Below, in pieces: positions 1 through 11,335 of a DNA stretch of 64,000 bases. Each line of letters starts with the position of its first letter. Positions within the stretch are counted from its first letter, which is position 1. Under the pieces are notes generated by a model. The model was not told where the DNA came from. It did no database searches and saw nothing but the letters and a program-made list of their open reading frames with translations. Source of the stretch: Chaunax sp. Z400 (taxonomy: Eukaryota > Chordata > Actinopteri > Lophiiformes > Chaunacidae); NCBI GenBank assembly GCA_037577475.1, contig CM075197.1, forward strand, positions 16,285,518 through 16,349,517. The letters run 5' to 3'. A program made the position numbers and the translations under genes.

Positions 1-351
1 GAAAAGGAAATGCTGGTAAAAGTACTTCCATTTATGTGAGTAGATGTTGCAGGGATTGGACCATGACGTAAGAGTATGGGCACCCTATGTTCACTACGCA
101 TGCGCACTGCTCCGCCGCTCCGTTTCACTATGGAGTTTGCAGACTGCCAGTGCGCACGTGCGATTGTACCAGTGACGACGGAGTTCTATCCTTGTCTGTT
201 TCCTGCGCCACATCTGAACAAAGGCCTGCCCCTTTTCATGAGGGTTTCTCTACCGCCATCGTTACTTTACGTGTAATCACGATTACTAAATCGGATTACG
301 ATACTTTTATTAAATTTCAAGACCTAAATAACAGCAGGGTTTGCGTCCGAA

Positions 352-2547
352 ATGGATATGGAGCAAAATGAAACCGGCGGCGAGACTAAATCAGCCATGC
401 ATACTTGGCGTTATCGCCACCATTTCACGTACAAGGCAGATCAAGGGAAAAATATCATCGTCCAGTGTAATCTATGTCTGCCGAGGGTTAATCTGCTCTC
501 CACGTCGAAAACCTCAACATCGAACCTGAAGAAGCATTTAGACGTAAGTTGCAGAAAGTGTTTTTTGTGTGATGATCTTCTGTACCCGCCACGTTAATGT
601 TTAAAAGAGTGAATGAATAGCTCCCCTCGTGATTGATTACGTTACATTATAGTTGCATGCTGATTACCAACTCATGGGGTTGCAGGCTCATCATGATTTT
701 CACTAAAAAAATCATTTGACTTTGCATGTGTGTTATCAAAGTGTTTTTTTTATTGCAGCTGAAGTTTTTAAACTATTAGAAACTCAGACCTGCAACAAGT
801 ATTGGCAATCCTCATTGATTGTTTTGTCTTTCAGAGAACACATTTGGGCTGTGAAGCCAGGCCTGATGCCAAGAGGGGAAGGAAGAAAGAAGAGCACAAT
901 GGTGAAGAAAGTAGACACTGTCAACTCAAAAAACTTAAAGCGGAAATCATCTCCAAATGCATGACCCAAGCAAAGACTGATGATCTCATTTTCAACTTCA
1001 TTGTGGAAGATTGTCAGTCATTTTACATGCTAGAGCAGCCTGGCTTCAGGAAGCTAATCGCAGGCTTAACTGATGGGCTAAAGTCCATGGACAGAGTGAC
1101 CTTGTTTACAAAGGTGGACCAGGGTTTCTCTAGGATGCGGGAAGAGCTGATGACGAAGCTCAGCAACGTCCAGTACGTGTGCACCACGGCTGACATCTGG
1201 ACAGCCAACAGCAGAAGTTTCTTTGGGATGACCTGTCACTGGATCGATGCAAATTCTTTGGAGAGGAAGTCTGCCGCTCTGGGCTTCACGCGGCTGCAGG
1301 GCCGAATCACATATGACACAATTGCTGGGCGGATACATGACATTCACGTGGCGTACAATATTGAAAGCAAAGTGCAGACCACAGTCACTGATAATGGCAG
1401 CCCCTTTGTGAGCGTGTTCAAAGAGTTTGCAGTGGACAGCACAGAAAGTGACGATGACATTGGCTTCTACGAAAACGTGAGCGCTGTCCTCGAGGGTGAG
1501 CCCGAGCAGGACATGCTTCTGTTTTTGCCCACCGTGCAGCGCTGTGCATCACACACCCTGGAGCTGATTGTCACTGAGGACTTTTGGCAGGCCGTGTCAC
1601 AGGGGCCCATGTGCCAGCTACATTACAGTGCAATGGCCAAGGTGTACGCCATATGGAGCAAATGCCACCATCTTCAAGTCGGTATGGATGCGGCGGAGGA
1701 GATAGGAAAGATGGCACTTGTTGTCCCCGCCGTCATACGCTGGAATGTGGAGTACTGTGCTGTGCAGAAGGTCGTCTCCCTCACAGAGCGAGAGCTAACA
1801 GAGCTGTGTGCACGGCTGGAGGTCCCGCGCATGCAGCCCGAGGAGATGGCCTTTCTGAAAGAATACATGACTGTGTTTCACCCGCTCGCCTTTGCACTCG
1901 AACTTTTCCAAGCGGAACAGAAATGTTACCTGGGGCTGGTCATCCCAACCGTGCTCAGTCTGAAGAACAAGTTAAATGAGCAGAAAGATGCGGCAAATTA
2001 CTTTGGTGATGTCATTAACGCCATCGTTGTTGCTATTGATGTGAGGTTCCAGGAGCTGTTTGCTAGCACCGAAGCGAAGATTGCGACCGCAACGACTCCT
2101 CAGTTTCGTTTGTGGTGGATGGGCGCCTCTGATAGGGAAGAGATGTGTACACTGTTGGCTACAGAGGCATCTCAAACGGATCCCTGTAACGTGACAGAGG
2201 TGAACACCAGCCGCAGTCTGTCAACCATTGAATCTGAAGATGACTTCTTCAGCTACGGGCCCGTGAAGCCCGCCATCCAGATCCAGCAACGGGGAGTGAT
2301 GGAAGAGATCCGCAAATACGTTGAAGGAACGGGAAAGAGCCTGGAGTGCCTGCAGGACTTCCCCAGAGTGAAGCAGCTTTTCCTAAAATACAACACCACC
2401 CTGCCGTCCACGGCTCCTGTCCAGCGTCTCTTCAGTCAGAAAGGGAACCTGGTCACCTCACAGAGAAACTTTCTGACCGACGACTACTTTGAACGCATTC
2501 AGCTTTTGAGATACAATAGCAGCGTGTGCACTTTGGTCACTGAATGA
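352..2547 (+). CDS. ZBED-like, hAT-transposase-derived protein (two exons, 634 aa)
   Basis: Exons 352-543 and 835-2547 join in phase 0 across a GTAAGT...TTTCAG intron. The join completes a BED zinc finger: C39-x2-C42 lies in exon 1, and H62-x4-H67 spans the junction (KKHLD then RTHLG). A Lys/Arg-rich stretch follows. The rest is a hAT-type transposase fold: TADIW near residue 182, TDNG near 249, RCASH near 300 (the family's C-x-x-H), RW near 366, and a C-terminal hATC dimerisation block beginning LPSTAPVQRLFS near 587. In that block the usual Glu of the S-x-x-x-E-R-x-F-S signature is Gln (codon 2422-2424). The reading frame is intact over 634 codons. I saw no convincing terminal inverted repeats, although the left flank is short. 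ZBED proteins are nuclear DNA-binding factors; the specific role here is unknown. A recently inserted hAT transposon is the alternative. The start at 352 follows a short 5' UTR, and a second in-frame ATG lies two codons on. Confidence 0.8.
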
Positions 2548-4440
2548 ATACATTCCCAGTGACTCTCTCTCAGCCTTTTTACCTGAAGAATCAAACTATG
2601 TGAAGCTAAAATCAATACAGAAAACCCCTGAGTAGTATCTAAGTTAAGACAATTTAGCCCAGATATGTTTTCTGTTTTCTAATACCCCCCCATACCTGTG
2701 TTGATCGCATACATCTTCCATTCCTCAATGGTTTAATTGAAATATCTTATTGACAATCATAGACGAAGACATTCAAGGACTGGATATACTGACAAAAGCA
2801 TCTTTTTATCTGTGCTATTGTTGTGATTTTATGTAGCCACAAGGGGTTAAACTGAAGTGATCTTTTCTGTCTTTCAGTTAAGGTAGTTTAAGTTAAAGGT
2901 AGTTCTTTTCTACAGCTCTTTAAATGCATCTCCTGTCTGTCTGTTTTATATCATATATAAAGAGACAAGGAAAGAGCCCCTTCTCGTCTGTGATTGGTCT
3001 TTTTTCATGACAACCAAAAGTAATCAGAGTAGTGACGGAACAGGATCGACTGCCTTATTCGCATGCAGCCCTGTCTGCATCAGCAGATAATGAATAATGT
3101 TTCAAAAAAAGCCTCTGTTTGTGAGGACACAGTACATAAAGCACCACATCTCCAGTGCAACAGATTCCCAAGTGTTTTCTTTGCCATGTGTCCAGATGTC
3201 AGTTCAGAGCTTGTGTCTTGTCAGGCGGCTGCTTTGAGACCAACGCGAGGCTGTCAGAGCATACAAACACACAGCCTGGACCCGAGCTGTCAAAGACATG
3301 ACACTTCTGAAGATGCAAAACCGACCCTGAGAGAGCATGAAAACCTCTGGGATTTGCTTTTTCTACTTTTCAACATCATTGCATGTACTCTCTATGTGTA
3401 CGTTCTTGTTTTTATTTTGTTTTTCATTCCTTTGCCTGCAGCAGCCAAAAAGACACAAGCAGAGATATAAAACTCGCTTGCAGTGGACTGCTGTGAGACT
3501 GCCCTCCAAAATCAGACAGTATCGGGTTTCTATTCAACAACATGTCAGCTGATAGGGATAAAACACAACTGACGGCAGAGAGAGAACACATGGAATCAAT
3601 TCAGAACTGAGTTGCAGTTTCAGGTGAAAATTGGACAATGCTCAGCAAGGTTAGGGAGTCAAGTCGAAAATGGAGCAAACTGATATCAAAGGAATTGGGA
3701 ATTACAGTTTGGTATAATCTGCAAAAATTATATTACACACACCCTCAAATAGCTTAACTGCTGGACGATTAAATCACGTTCATCAAGTGGTTTCAGATTA
3801 TGGGTTTTAACACATTTAACAGGTTTTGAAATTGTCTGGAAGACATTAAGTTTACTAATGTTTTCCATATTCAGAAATCAGTACATGTTCATTAAAAGGT
3901 ACAAGAGAAATGTCTTTTTATATTGGACTACTTTTTCAGTACCTCCATATTTAGTATTGAAAAGGTCAGGAACTCTGAAATATTAGATTTTAAAATTCTC
4001 TTTTTAGATAAGATTTCTTTCAGATGGAATATAAATCACATTTCTTACTCCCCTTGCAAACAGTGGTACTCAACCATCCTAATAATGCTGAATAAAGGTG
4101 CTCATTAATCTAATGCACCTGTGCCTTTTCGATTGCTCAAGTGCCCTAAAGCATGAGCCTGAATTTCCTGTTCTGTATTATGATGGAAGATACTTCCAAC
4201 TGTCAAATTTGACATCAAAAAAGGTTGCATCAAAGGGTCAGGGGACTTTTTGAAGCCAGGTAAAGACAGTTCCTTAATATGAGTTTACTTTGTCATTGAA
4301 AAAAAGCCCTGTCTCATGTTTCCTTCCCTTCTATTGAATCTGGATAGGATCAGCAGAACAAGCAAATAAATGACAAGTTTTGGCATTTCCCCAATTTATA
4401 CCTGACAAGCCTGTTGGACGTGCTCTCAGTAAAATTACTT
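2548..4440. other. Intergenic region between the ZBED-like gene and aimp2
   Basis: This stretch holds the 3' UTR of the ZBED-like gene and the end of the minus-strand aimp2 transcript. AATAAA occurs at 4091-4096 on the plus strand, but it is too far downstream to assign with confidence. Open frames in the region (for example 3063-3470) are AT-rich, lack family resemblance and look fortuitous. I see no RNA gene. Confidence 0.5.
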
Positions 4441-4493
4441 GATGAATGAACAGCGAAATGAAACAAACCCCAGTTCAAAGTCTGATCCAAAGT

Positions 4494-4499
4494 TTTAAT
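4494..4499 (-). terminator. Candidate poly(A) signal of aimp2 (ATTAAA)
   Basis: ATTAAA on the minus strand, about 430 bp downstream of the aimp2 stop codon. It is the common variant hexamer. Cleavage would fall near 4470-4480. Confidence 0.45.
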
Positions 4500-4932
4500 G
4501 AGTTCAGAAAATCAAATTGTACAAAGTATTACTTTGGAAACACTTAGTAATACCTGTTATCACACAAACACACATTTAGAATAGGATCATGTTAGGCACA
4601 AAGTGGGTTGAAGGTGTACAGTGTGTTAGATAACTTGTGTCGGTACCTTCAATATAATTCATCACCAGCTCCATGTCTTTACAGTCCTCTCATGCTTCCT
4701 CACTTGCAAAAATATTCTTAGATGAATATACAAAAGCAGCATGGCCAAGATGAACACTTAAATTACTTAAACTGTCAACCATATTGCTTCCACTGAGTGT
4801 CAAATCAGTAATATAGTCTAGAAAGGAGGAAAGTATTAGCAGGTGTTCCAGACATGGCTGGCAAAGTTTAATATTCTAATGCCCTTCTCTCACTTTGCTT
4901 AGGTTAGACATCCCTCTGGTGTCTGGTCCCAG

Positions 4933-7900
4933 TCAGCGCAGAAGTAGCTGGACTAGGCTGAAGTGGCTAAGATTCTCACAGGACTTGATCCAGCGCTCGA
5001 CATTAGCAGGAGCAGCGGAGGCCATGCCACTCTGTTGCACGCAGCAGTAGCAGGTAATGTCGGCCAGGGAGAACTCCGGCCCGGCCAGCCAGGGACTGCA
5101 GCCCAGAGCAGAGTTGAGGGACCGCAGGACAGCAGTACGCTCCTTGGTACTGCCTTCTGCCAGCTGGAAGAAAGCCATGTCAACCCAGCTGTCCACCAAT
5201 GTGGCAAGAGCAGGGTCACTTGGGTAGGCAGCCAGCAACTTGAAGAGGAAGCGTGCCACATTGGCCTCACCTTCTATGGGACACATGTTCTGGAGGCTGA
5301 ACTTCATCTGCAGTTTGGGAACTGTGAATAGGGCAAGGATAAATCTGTGTCATTGTGACTCACGCATGTACGCCCAGATAACATGAATACAAAGTTTGTT
5401 ATGAGCGCATTTTACACAGAGCGCTTTTGAAATCCTCAAATTGTGGGTCGAATACATAATATGACGTCAAAGCATCACACCCCGATCCTGTCCTATAGCC
5501 TCGCCAGCTTGATCTGTTTATAGATGTCGATTTATCTCCACTGCCGGGTTACAGGCGGCATAATGACCCTTCATTACACCTTCAATAAAGGCGTAACTGT
5601 CCCGCCCTGAAAAGTCTGTGTAAAAGGGGCTATAATTAATATGACTGCTAAAACACAATGATTTTACAAATGTGTGCATGATTTTATGCAATTTAAAGAG
5701 CTACAAGTATACGGTCAATATATGTATGTACATCATATAGTCCATAGTGAAATGTTGTTGTTTTTTTAATGCAAGTAAAATGTTGTCAAGTTCTGTTCTT
5801 GAAAATTAAATTTGTGACTTTATTTAAAAAAATGTTAATTACCCAAAGTAAAATAGTTGACCCCCTACTCAATATGTCTGAATAATGTGTGCTTTCATTT
5901 CATTTAGACCTACAGTATGCCTACAGAGGAGCCTGCGGCATTGATTTGCGCCTCATTTTCAGGCCCCTCAGCACGTAGAGTCTCTCTCACTCTGCCTTCC
6001 TTACCATCTTTCCATATGAGGGTGAAGCCCAGCTGAAACATCTGGCGGGCATAGCTGTCTGCATGGCGTGGACCAAGGCACGACAGGAGCTGTGGCGGCA
6101 CATTGGTAACTGAGGAGTGGACGTGCACGGTGGAGAGCACGCGGTAGCGCTGACACAGCAGGCTGTGCAGCACCAACAGGGACAGGGGTGGCTTCTCCGG
6201 GTTGGCATTTATGACAATATCACGGAGAGCACCAAGGTCCTTGTGACATAAACAGGATAAAAGGGAGACAAATAGTTGCAGCATCCAGATAAAATATACT
6301 AGAATAATGCTAATCCACTCCAATACAAACAACCTGTGATCAGTCCACACCCTCATATTTGCTTCAATCCAAAATCCAACATGAACAGGTTGAGTATGTA
6401 GGCGTGCTATTTATAACTTGCAATGGCAGCCTGTTATGATGGGTATGATCAGGAAAAACATCAAGAGACTGTTACTCCCACAGAGAAAGTGCAGTTAAAC
6501 ACGGATGCATGCTGTCAGTGCGTCACTTCTGCCTCCAAATATGCTAATGCATTGATGGTGTATAATGCATTGATGCACAGTGGTACTGTTCCCAGTTTCT
6601 CACCTTTCCCAGCACTGTGTTCAAGTCTGTGACACCTTTAAAGGTTGTGGAGCTGAAGCTTTGGGAGGAGAGGCTGCTGCTGACTGTCAGGTCCAGATCG
6701 GCATCTGGAGTGGCCACCGTCTTTGCCAGGCCCTCCACAGCTGCTTTTAGCTCGTACAGTTTTCTCATGATCTCATCCTGCCTGGCCTCCAGAGCTTTGA
6801 CTCCAGCGTCCATCTCACCATTCTAAGGAGACAAGAGAGTCGTTCAGTTCATCTGAAACCATCAATGGGATTATGACGAAGTGAGCAATAAACAGTTTGA
6901 GCACATTCATGCAACAGTTTCACAACACAAACAAGTCTCCCTACAACTTAACTGCCTTTGCAGAGATTAACAGACTTTAGGCATGTAGGTTTTCAGTTCG
7001 TACCATCATATTAGGTTTTATGCTGGTAATAAGTGTCACACTATTGCCCCCAGATGGAAGTCAAAATTACCCTGCAGTGTTGAAGAATAAATAAACCTCA
7101 TTAAAAGTTGCATTATCACACTTTTTTTTTAAAAGCCCTGAATTGAATATATTACTAAATGATACGTCTGCATTATTAGCTAAATGTACACCAAGTATCA
7201 AAAGTAAAATGTGTGTGTGTGAAATCTTGGTTTGTTAAGTAATTGTAGCTGTTTACAGTGCAGTAAAAGCCAAACACACTCAAGACATTTAAATACCGAC
7301 CAGTCTTTTTTTTTCTTTTCAATTTACCATGCATCTATATGTGGGGCAGATGTTACAATTCTCAATATACAAGGCTTGGTTGCACTTCACAGATTTTTGT
7401 GAGTTGTCTTAAGTCTGAAAACACAATTTCCAGAGAAATAGCCACAATGCCTTTATCCAACTGATCCCAAATGACCACTGCTTTGTGAAACTAATCCACC
7501 CCTATATAAAGCACAAAGTTGGGGAGAAAATGACATTGACACCATTGGCATGCTAGAGGCTGAACAGTTCACCAGACAAGTCACCAGGGTGGTGAATGCA
7601 CCCCATTCCACAATAGTGCATCTACACCAGCGTTAGAGGAACAACAACAGACCACCTGCGCAACGGTCGAACACAACCCAGAATAGGTATCGACAAATTC
7701 GCCTGCTGCACCTCAGAAACACGTTCTGACACCTACAGCAGAAGAGACCACTGGCACCCATAATAGGTCTGTGCAAGATTTTGACTTTGAACCCAATGAC
7801 TTTACACTGGTGCTGTGCGGATGGCACACCATCATGACTTGTGTTGTGAGTGTGTCTGTCTAGTTTCTGGGTGAGAATGATGTCACAGTTCTAGACTAGC

Positions 7901-8984
7901 CAGGGATGAACCCTGATTTAACCCCCACTGTAAAACTCTAGGTTGGTTTAGTGAGCGAATGTATCAATGTAAACATCCTCCACAGCAACTCCAGACAGCT
8001 CTGACTGAAGCGTGGGCCACCATCCCACAGAATGACATCATCTGGAGGTTGTGCCAGTCCATGAGGAGGATTACTACTGTAATCAATACTGATGGGGGAC
8101 ATACGAATTACTGATTGTGTAAATTATAGTATACGTAAGTTGTGTTGCCATATGTTTGGGGTGTTGGTTCTGTTACTGATTAAATCAAAATCACTATAAG
8201 TTAATAAGGAAAAAAATAGCTGTTTTTGTGATACAACACAAACTATCGAAGCAAATTTTCAAATAATAAGATTTTTTCAGTGGTGCATTTTTCAAAATCT
8301 TGAGTGTATATCCCTCTAAGATGAAGAGTGACAGAAGTATAAGATGGGATGACATGATAATGAAAGTAAAATAAAGTATTAAAAAATAAAGAAAAGTAAG
8401 AGTACTGTTAAAAATGTATTTAAATACAGTATAGTAATTGAGTAAACGTTGTTCCATCCCACCACTGCAAACCTGGATTGAGGGTCACCTATGTGCAGTA
8501 ATGTTATTCATCATTAATAATGACAGTGACACACATACATCAAATGGTGGGTGGTGATAAGATACTTTAATAGTATCATCAGATGATTTCATTCAGTAAT
8601 CTTTAAATGTTCATGGAAGAGTGGAGTTGTGTTGTAGTCATTGCATCAGCCAGAAGTTAGATTACTCATTGGACTGACAAGCTAAGTTAGCTAGCCGCTA
8701 GCTAGCTTGGCTAAAGGCAGCTAATGCTACTACACCGCGTGAGATGTGGGTGTGTGTGAGCAACAGAATGAACAATTGCAAACATTGAGAGCCAAATGCA
8801 ACCTAACCAGTCGAAAATAAGTCTACCGTGTCGAAATTAATCGGCTAACAGTTACCTGAAGCGCGTGTTCAGGGGTGCAGCTGTTTCCTTGCTGCGCGTG
8901 GATATTTGGTAACTTGTACATGCAGGATGGCAAGTCGGCCTTTATGTGACCCCCACAGATGGGCTTTACCTGGTACATGGGCAT
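4933..8984 (-). CDS. aimp2: Aminoacyl-tRNA synthetase complex-interacting multifunctional protein 2 (4 exons, 323 aa)
   Basis: Coding exons on the minus strand are 8984-8856, 6822-6604, 6239-6005 and 5321-4933. All have GT-AG borders and the phases join cleanly, giving 323 aa against 320 in human AIMP2. The start is fixed by the conserved MPMYQVKP N terminus. Exon 2 carries the coiled-coil segment (LEARQDEIMRKLYELKAAVE, residues about 53-72) that binds other subunits of the multi-tRNA-synthetase complex. It is followed by PDADLDLT and the NTVLGK end of the exon. Exons 3-4 encode the GST-like C-terminal domain: DIVINANPEKPPLSLLVLH, TLIWKD joined to VPKLQMKFS across intron 3, MCPIEGEANVARFLF, DSWVD and NSALG-PWLAG. 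AIMP2 is a structural scaffold in the cytosolic complex. Intron 1 (6823-8855) contains a Tc1-like remnant and a MITE. Identity is secure; exon ends are inferred from splice sites and family alignment from memory. Confidence 0.96.
7500..8114 (+). mobile_element. Degraded, internally deleted Tc1-like DNA transposon
   Basis: Translation from 7977 to the stop at 8112-8114 gives 45 open codons ending in the Tc1 transposase C-terminal pattern: ALTEAWATIPQND, QSMRR, VIN-DGGHT-Y stop. Upstream (about 7540-7780) the decayed frame still shows the N-terminal DNA-binding region: IGMLEA, then STIVHLHQR, RYRQIRLLHLRN and APIIG-like segments, interrupted by stops. The central catalytic region between the two blocks is missing. 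It lies in aimp2 intron 1, opposite in orientation to the host gene, and is clearly non-functional. Confidence 0.8.
8300..8467 (-). mobile_element. Diverged MITE fragment (GTGGTGG...AGTAC-type)
   Basis: On the minus strand this begins CAGTGGTGGGATGG and continues with GTTTACTCAATTACTATACT and AGTACTCTTAC. It resembles the better preserved copy at 32713-33027, including the shared CAGTGGTGG end. The element is a high-copy non-autonomous repeat in teleosts. The inner boundary is uncertain. Confidence 0.55.
8686..8706. repeat. GTTAGC/GCTAGC motif cluster near aimp2 exon 1
   Basis: Overlapping GTTAGC (8686) and GCTAGC (8690, 8697, 8701) form a near-palindromic 21-bp cluster about 150 bp into aimp2 intron 1. 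The same hexamers cluster around the lmtk2 5' end. Confidence 0.5.
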
Positions 8985-9099
8985 GTTGGAGGCAGGGAGA
9001 GGACTGTCAGAGAGAAAAACAGTTAAAAACAAAATCCCGGTGTATTCTGGGGTTGTGTGATGTTGACAGGCAGCAGCAGCGGCAGGAAAGAGACCACAG

Positions 9100-9114
9100 T
9101 GACGTCACATCCGG
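9100..9114 (-). promoter_or_regulatory. aimp2: aimp2 promoter elements: CRE abutting an ETS site
   Basis: A perfect palindromic CRE (TGACGTCA, 9100-9107) overlaps ACATCCGG (9107-9114), whose complement is the ETS core CCGGATGT. They lie 115-130 bp upstream of the aimp2 ATG. There is no TATA box, as expected of a housekeeping promoter. The assignment is by motif and position only. Confidence 0.6.
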
Positions 9115-9292
9115 TGAAAGTAAAAGCTGATTTGAAGTAAAGGAGCAGTGAGTAGTTTATTTCCCGCGTTTGGAATTAAATTGTAGATTTATTGGATTTA
9201 TTGTTCAGACAACTGTCCTGAAATAATCTAGATTCATATTTATATGAGGCCCGAATGTCGCCACATTTCTCACTGCAGTTCTCACCATAAAT

Positions 9293-9306
9293 GCACTAGA
9301 GGGCGC
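9293..9306 (+). promoter_or_regulatory. CTCF-like site upstream of aimp2
   Basis: GCACTAGAGGGCGC matches the core CTCF consensus CCASYAGRKGGCR at 12 of 13 positions. It sits between the aimp2 promoter and the long gene-free interval that precedes the parvalbumin array. Confidence 0.5.
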
Positions 9307-11028
9307 CATAGTATAACTTCACACATCCTATCTTTGCTAGAGCAATGCAGGAGTCAGTCATATAAGTGTGGTACCATGACTAAAGTAAGGTAGACTAACT
9401 GACTGATGATAATGCAAACTAAAGTTCAGTTCAATACAAGGCTATGTGAGCACCTACGTTTGTTTGTCTGTTGGTCTGCATGATTGTCAAAAAGCTGTCA
9501 ATGACTTTTGATGAAATTTTATGTAGGGGTGGTTCAGGGGCCAAAGAACTAATTAAATTTGATAAAATTTTGGAGAGGGTATGGTTGCAGATTCTGGATC
9601 ACTTTTCACTTTCTTCAACATTGTCAGATAGGGTATTTTTTTGCATTTTGCCAATATCATGAAAAATAACAATTTCTGGTCAATCAAAATCAAAATTCTC
9701 AGGCATTGACAACTCATGATGTTCCACCACAGATATGGGAAATAAGATATATGTTTGGATACATGGGTCACATTACGCTTTGACATTTCACAAAAAAAAA
9801 AACATTACAGTGAAGATGACTTCATTGTTGTTATCCATTGTGGTATTTCCCTACAAATGGTTCAGTCCAAAACCTCAAGTAAATATAGTGTCTAATTTCA
9901 CTGAAAAATGCAAGTGGTGGCTTTTCTATTAAAAACAGGTCATGTGATTTATATGATATAAAATATAAACATTATACTATAAATAAATAACAGTATATTC
10001 TACCACATTTGTTAGAATAATTCAAATTAAAGTAGGTGATGAAACTGTGAAATGTGTACATGTATGTGTAAGTATGTATGTAAGTGTGAATTTTGTTTAA
10101 ACCTTGCATGAGCATGCCTCTTTGTATGTACTTGTATGCACTGTGGAGTCAACAGTCTACTCACCTTCAACTTCCGAGGCATATTAGAAGGCATATAGGT
10201 TAGAGTTAACTTGATATTTATTTCACACATACGTTTCTGTAGTCTGCCATTGCAGTGGAGCTTTGTACTTTGTGACTCATGCAGTCTGTTTCGGTTTATA
10301 ACCAGCATTTCTGTGATCTCTGTGACCAAAGCATTTCAGATCTGTCTGCCCCAGTTCTACATCAATCAACCTGTTAAACAAATCAAAATAAATTGCGTTA
10401 ACAGTAACAAGTGATCTTTTGACTCAGTAAAACCTGGCAACACAATCCTTTACTGGGAGGCAAATGTCGAGGCTGTGACTTTGCCTCCTCTGACATGTCT
10501 GCTTCCTCTCTGTCACCTTTCTGTCAGAGGAATCAGCTCAGTACTCTTTCACACACCCTGTCTTCCTCATCTACAAGAGAGGTGCCAACAGAGGTTTAAT
10601 GAAAATGCACAAGTGAGTTAGCTGTTCTAACAGCTTGTTAACCCTGAATAATTCACCGTATGATGAAGTCTAGCAAGAGAGAGGGACGGGGGCACGCATG
10701 TGTGAGTGTTTGTGTGTGTGTGTGTGTGTTTGTGTGAGCCGGGGCCAACATGGCAGTTCTGCTGAGGTAATAATCGGATCTGATGGCCAGGCAAGCAAGA
10801 AACTGAGACAACGGGGGAGCTGAAACCTGACAGTTCAGAGTAGTTCTTTAAATCATGTAGGAACAAGGAGTCTATCAGGCTGTATGTCGGATGGAGTATG
10901 ACATAGAGCTTGTAGACTGGTGCTCATTTATTCAGATACAGTCTCACTGGGTGACCAACATATGTAAACAGTGTGTGAACAGATAGATGGCAATTGATAC
11001 TTTGCATAGTGTCGTGCCTTAAAGGAAC

Positions 11029-11335
11029 AATTGGATATTTTGGGAGATGTGCTTTTCTCACTGTCTGGCAAAGAATTAGATGAGAAGTTTGATACCATTG
11101 TCATATCAGGCCATTGAATAAAGGAATAAAGGAACTGGTTAATTTAGCTTGGGAAAAAGATTGGAATCACGGTAAAACAGCAGCCTAGCTTTGTCCAAAG
11201 GTAAATAATCTCACAATTTAACATACAAAACCCATAAAACCATACAAAATCTTTATGTAAAAACAACACATTGCAGTTTTATAGGAGGTTGTGTTCTGGA
11301 TTGTTTCTTATGGGAGTCGTGGCTTCATGCTGATG
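11029..11335 (+). mobile_element. Truncated high-copy teleost MITE (TTAAAGGAA...TTTTGGGA type)
   Basis: Begins TTAAAGGAACAATTGGATAT followed by TTTTGGGAGATG, AATTAGATGAGAAG and GATACCATTGTCAT. Later it has CCTAGCTTTGTCCAAAGGTA and a stretch near TTTTATAGGAGGTT. This matches a widespread fish repeat with long terminal inverted repeats. The right terminus is not recognisable. A second copy with both ends is in lmtk2 intron 13. Confidence 0.6.

Noticed and set aside
60..80. CAGGGATTGGACC as a hAT terminal inverted repeat of the ZBED-like gene
   Set aside because: I found no matching inverted copy or 8-bp target duplication downstream of 2547.
3063..3470. 135-aa plus-strand open frame
   Set aside because: Low-complexity hydrophobic end, no recognised domain, poor coding composition and no link to the ZBED-like gene.
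4963..5331. 122-aa plus-strand open frame
   Set aside because: Antisense shadow of aimp2 exon 4.
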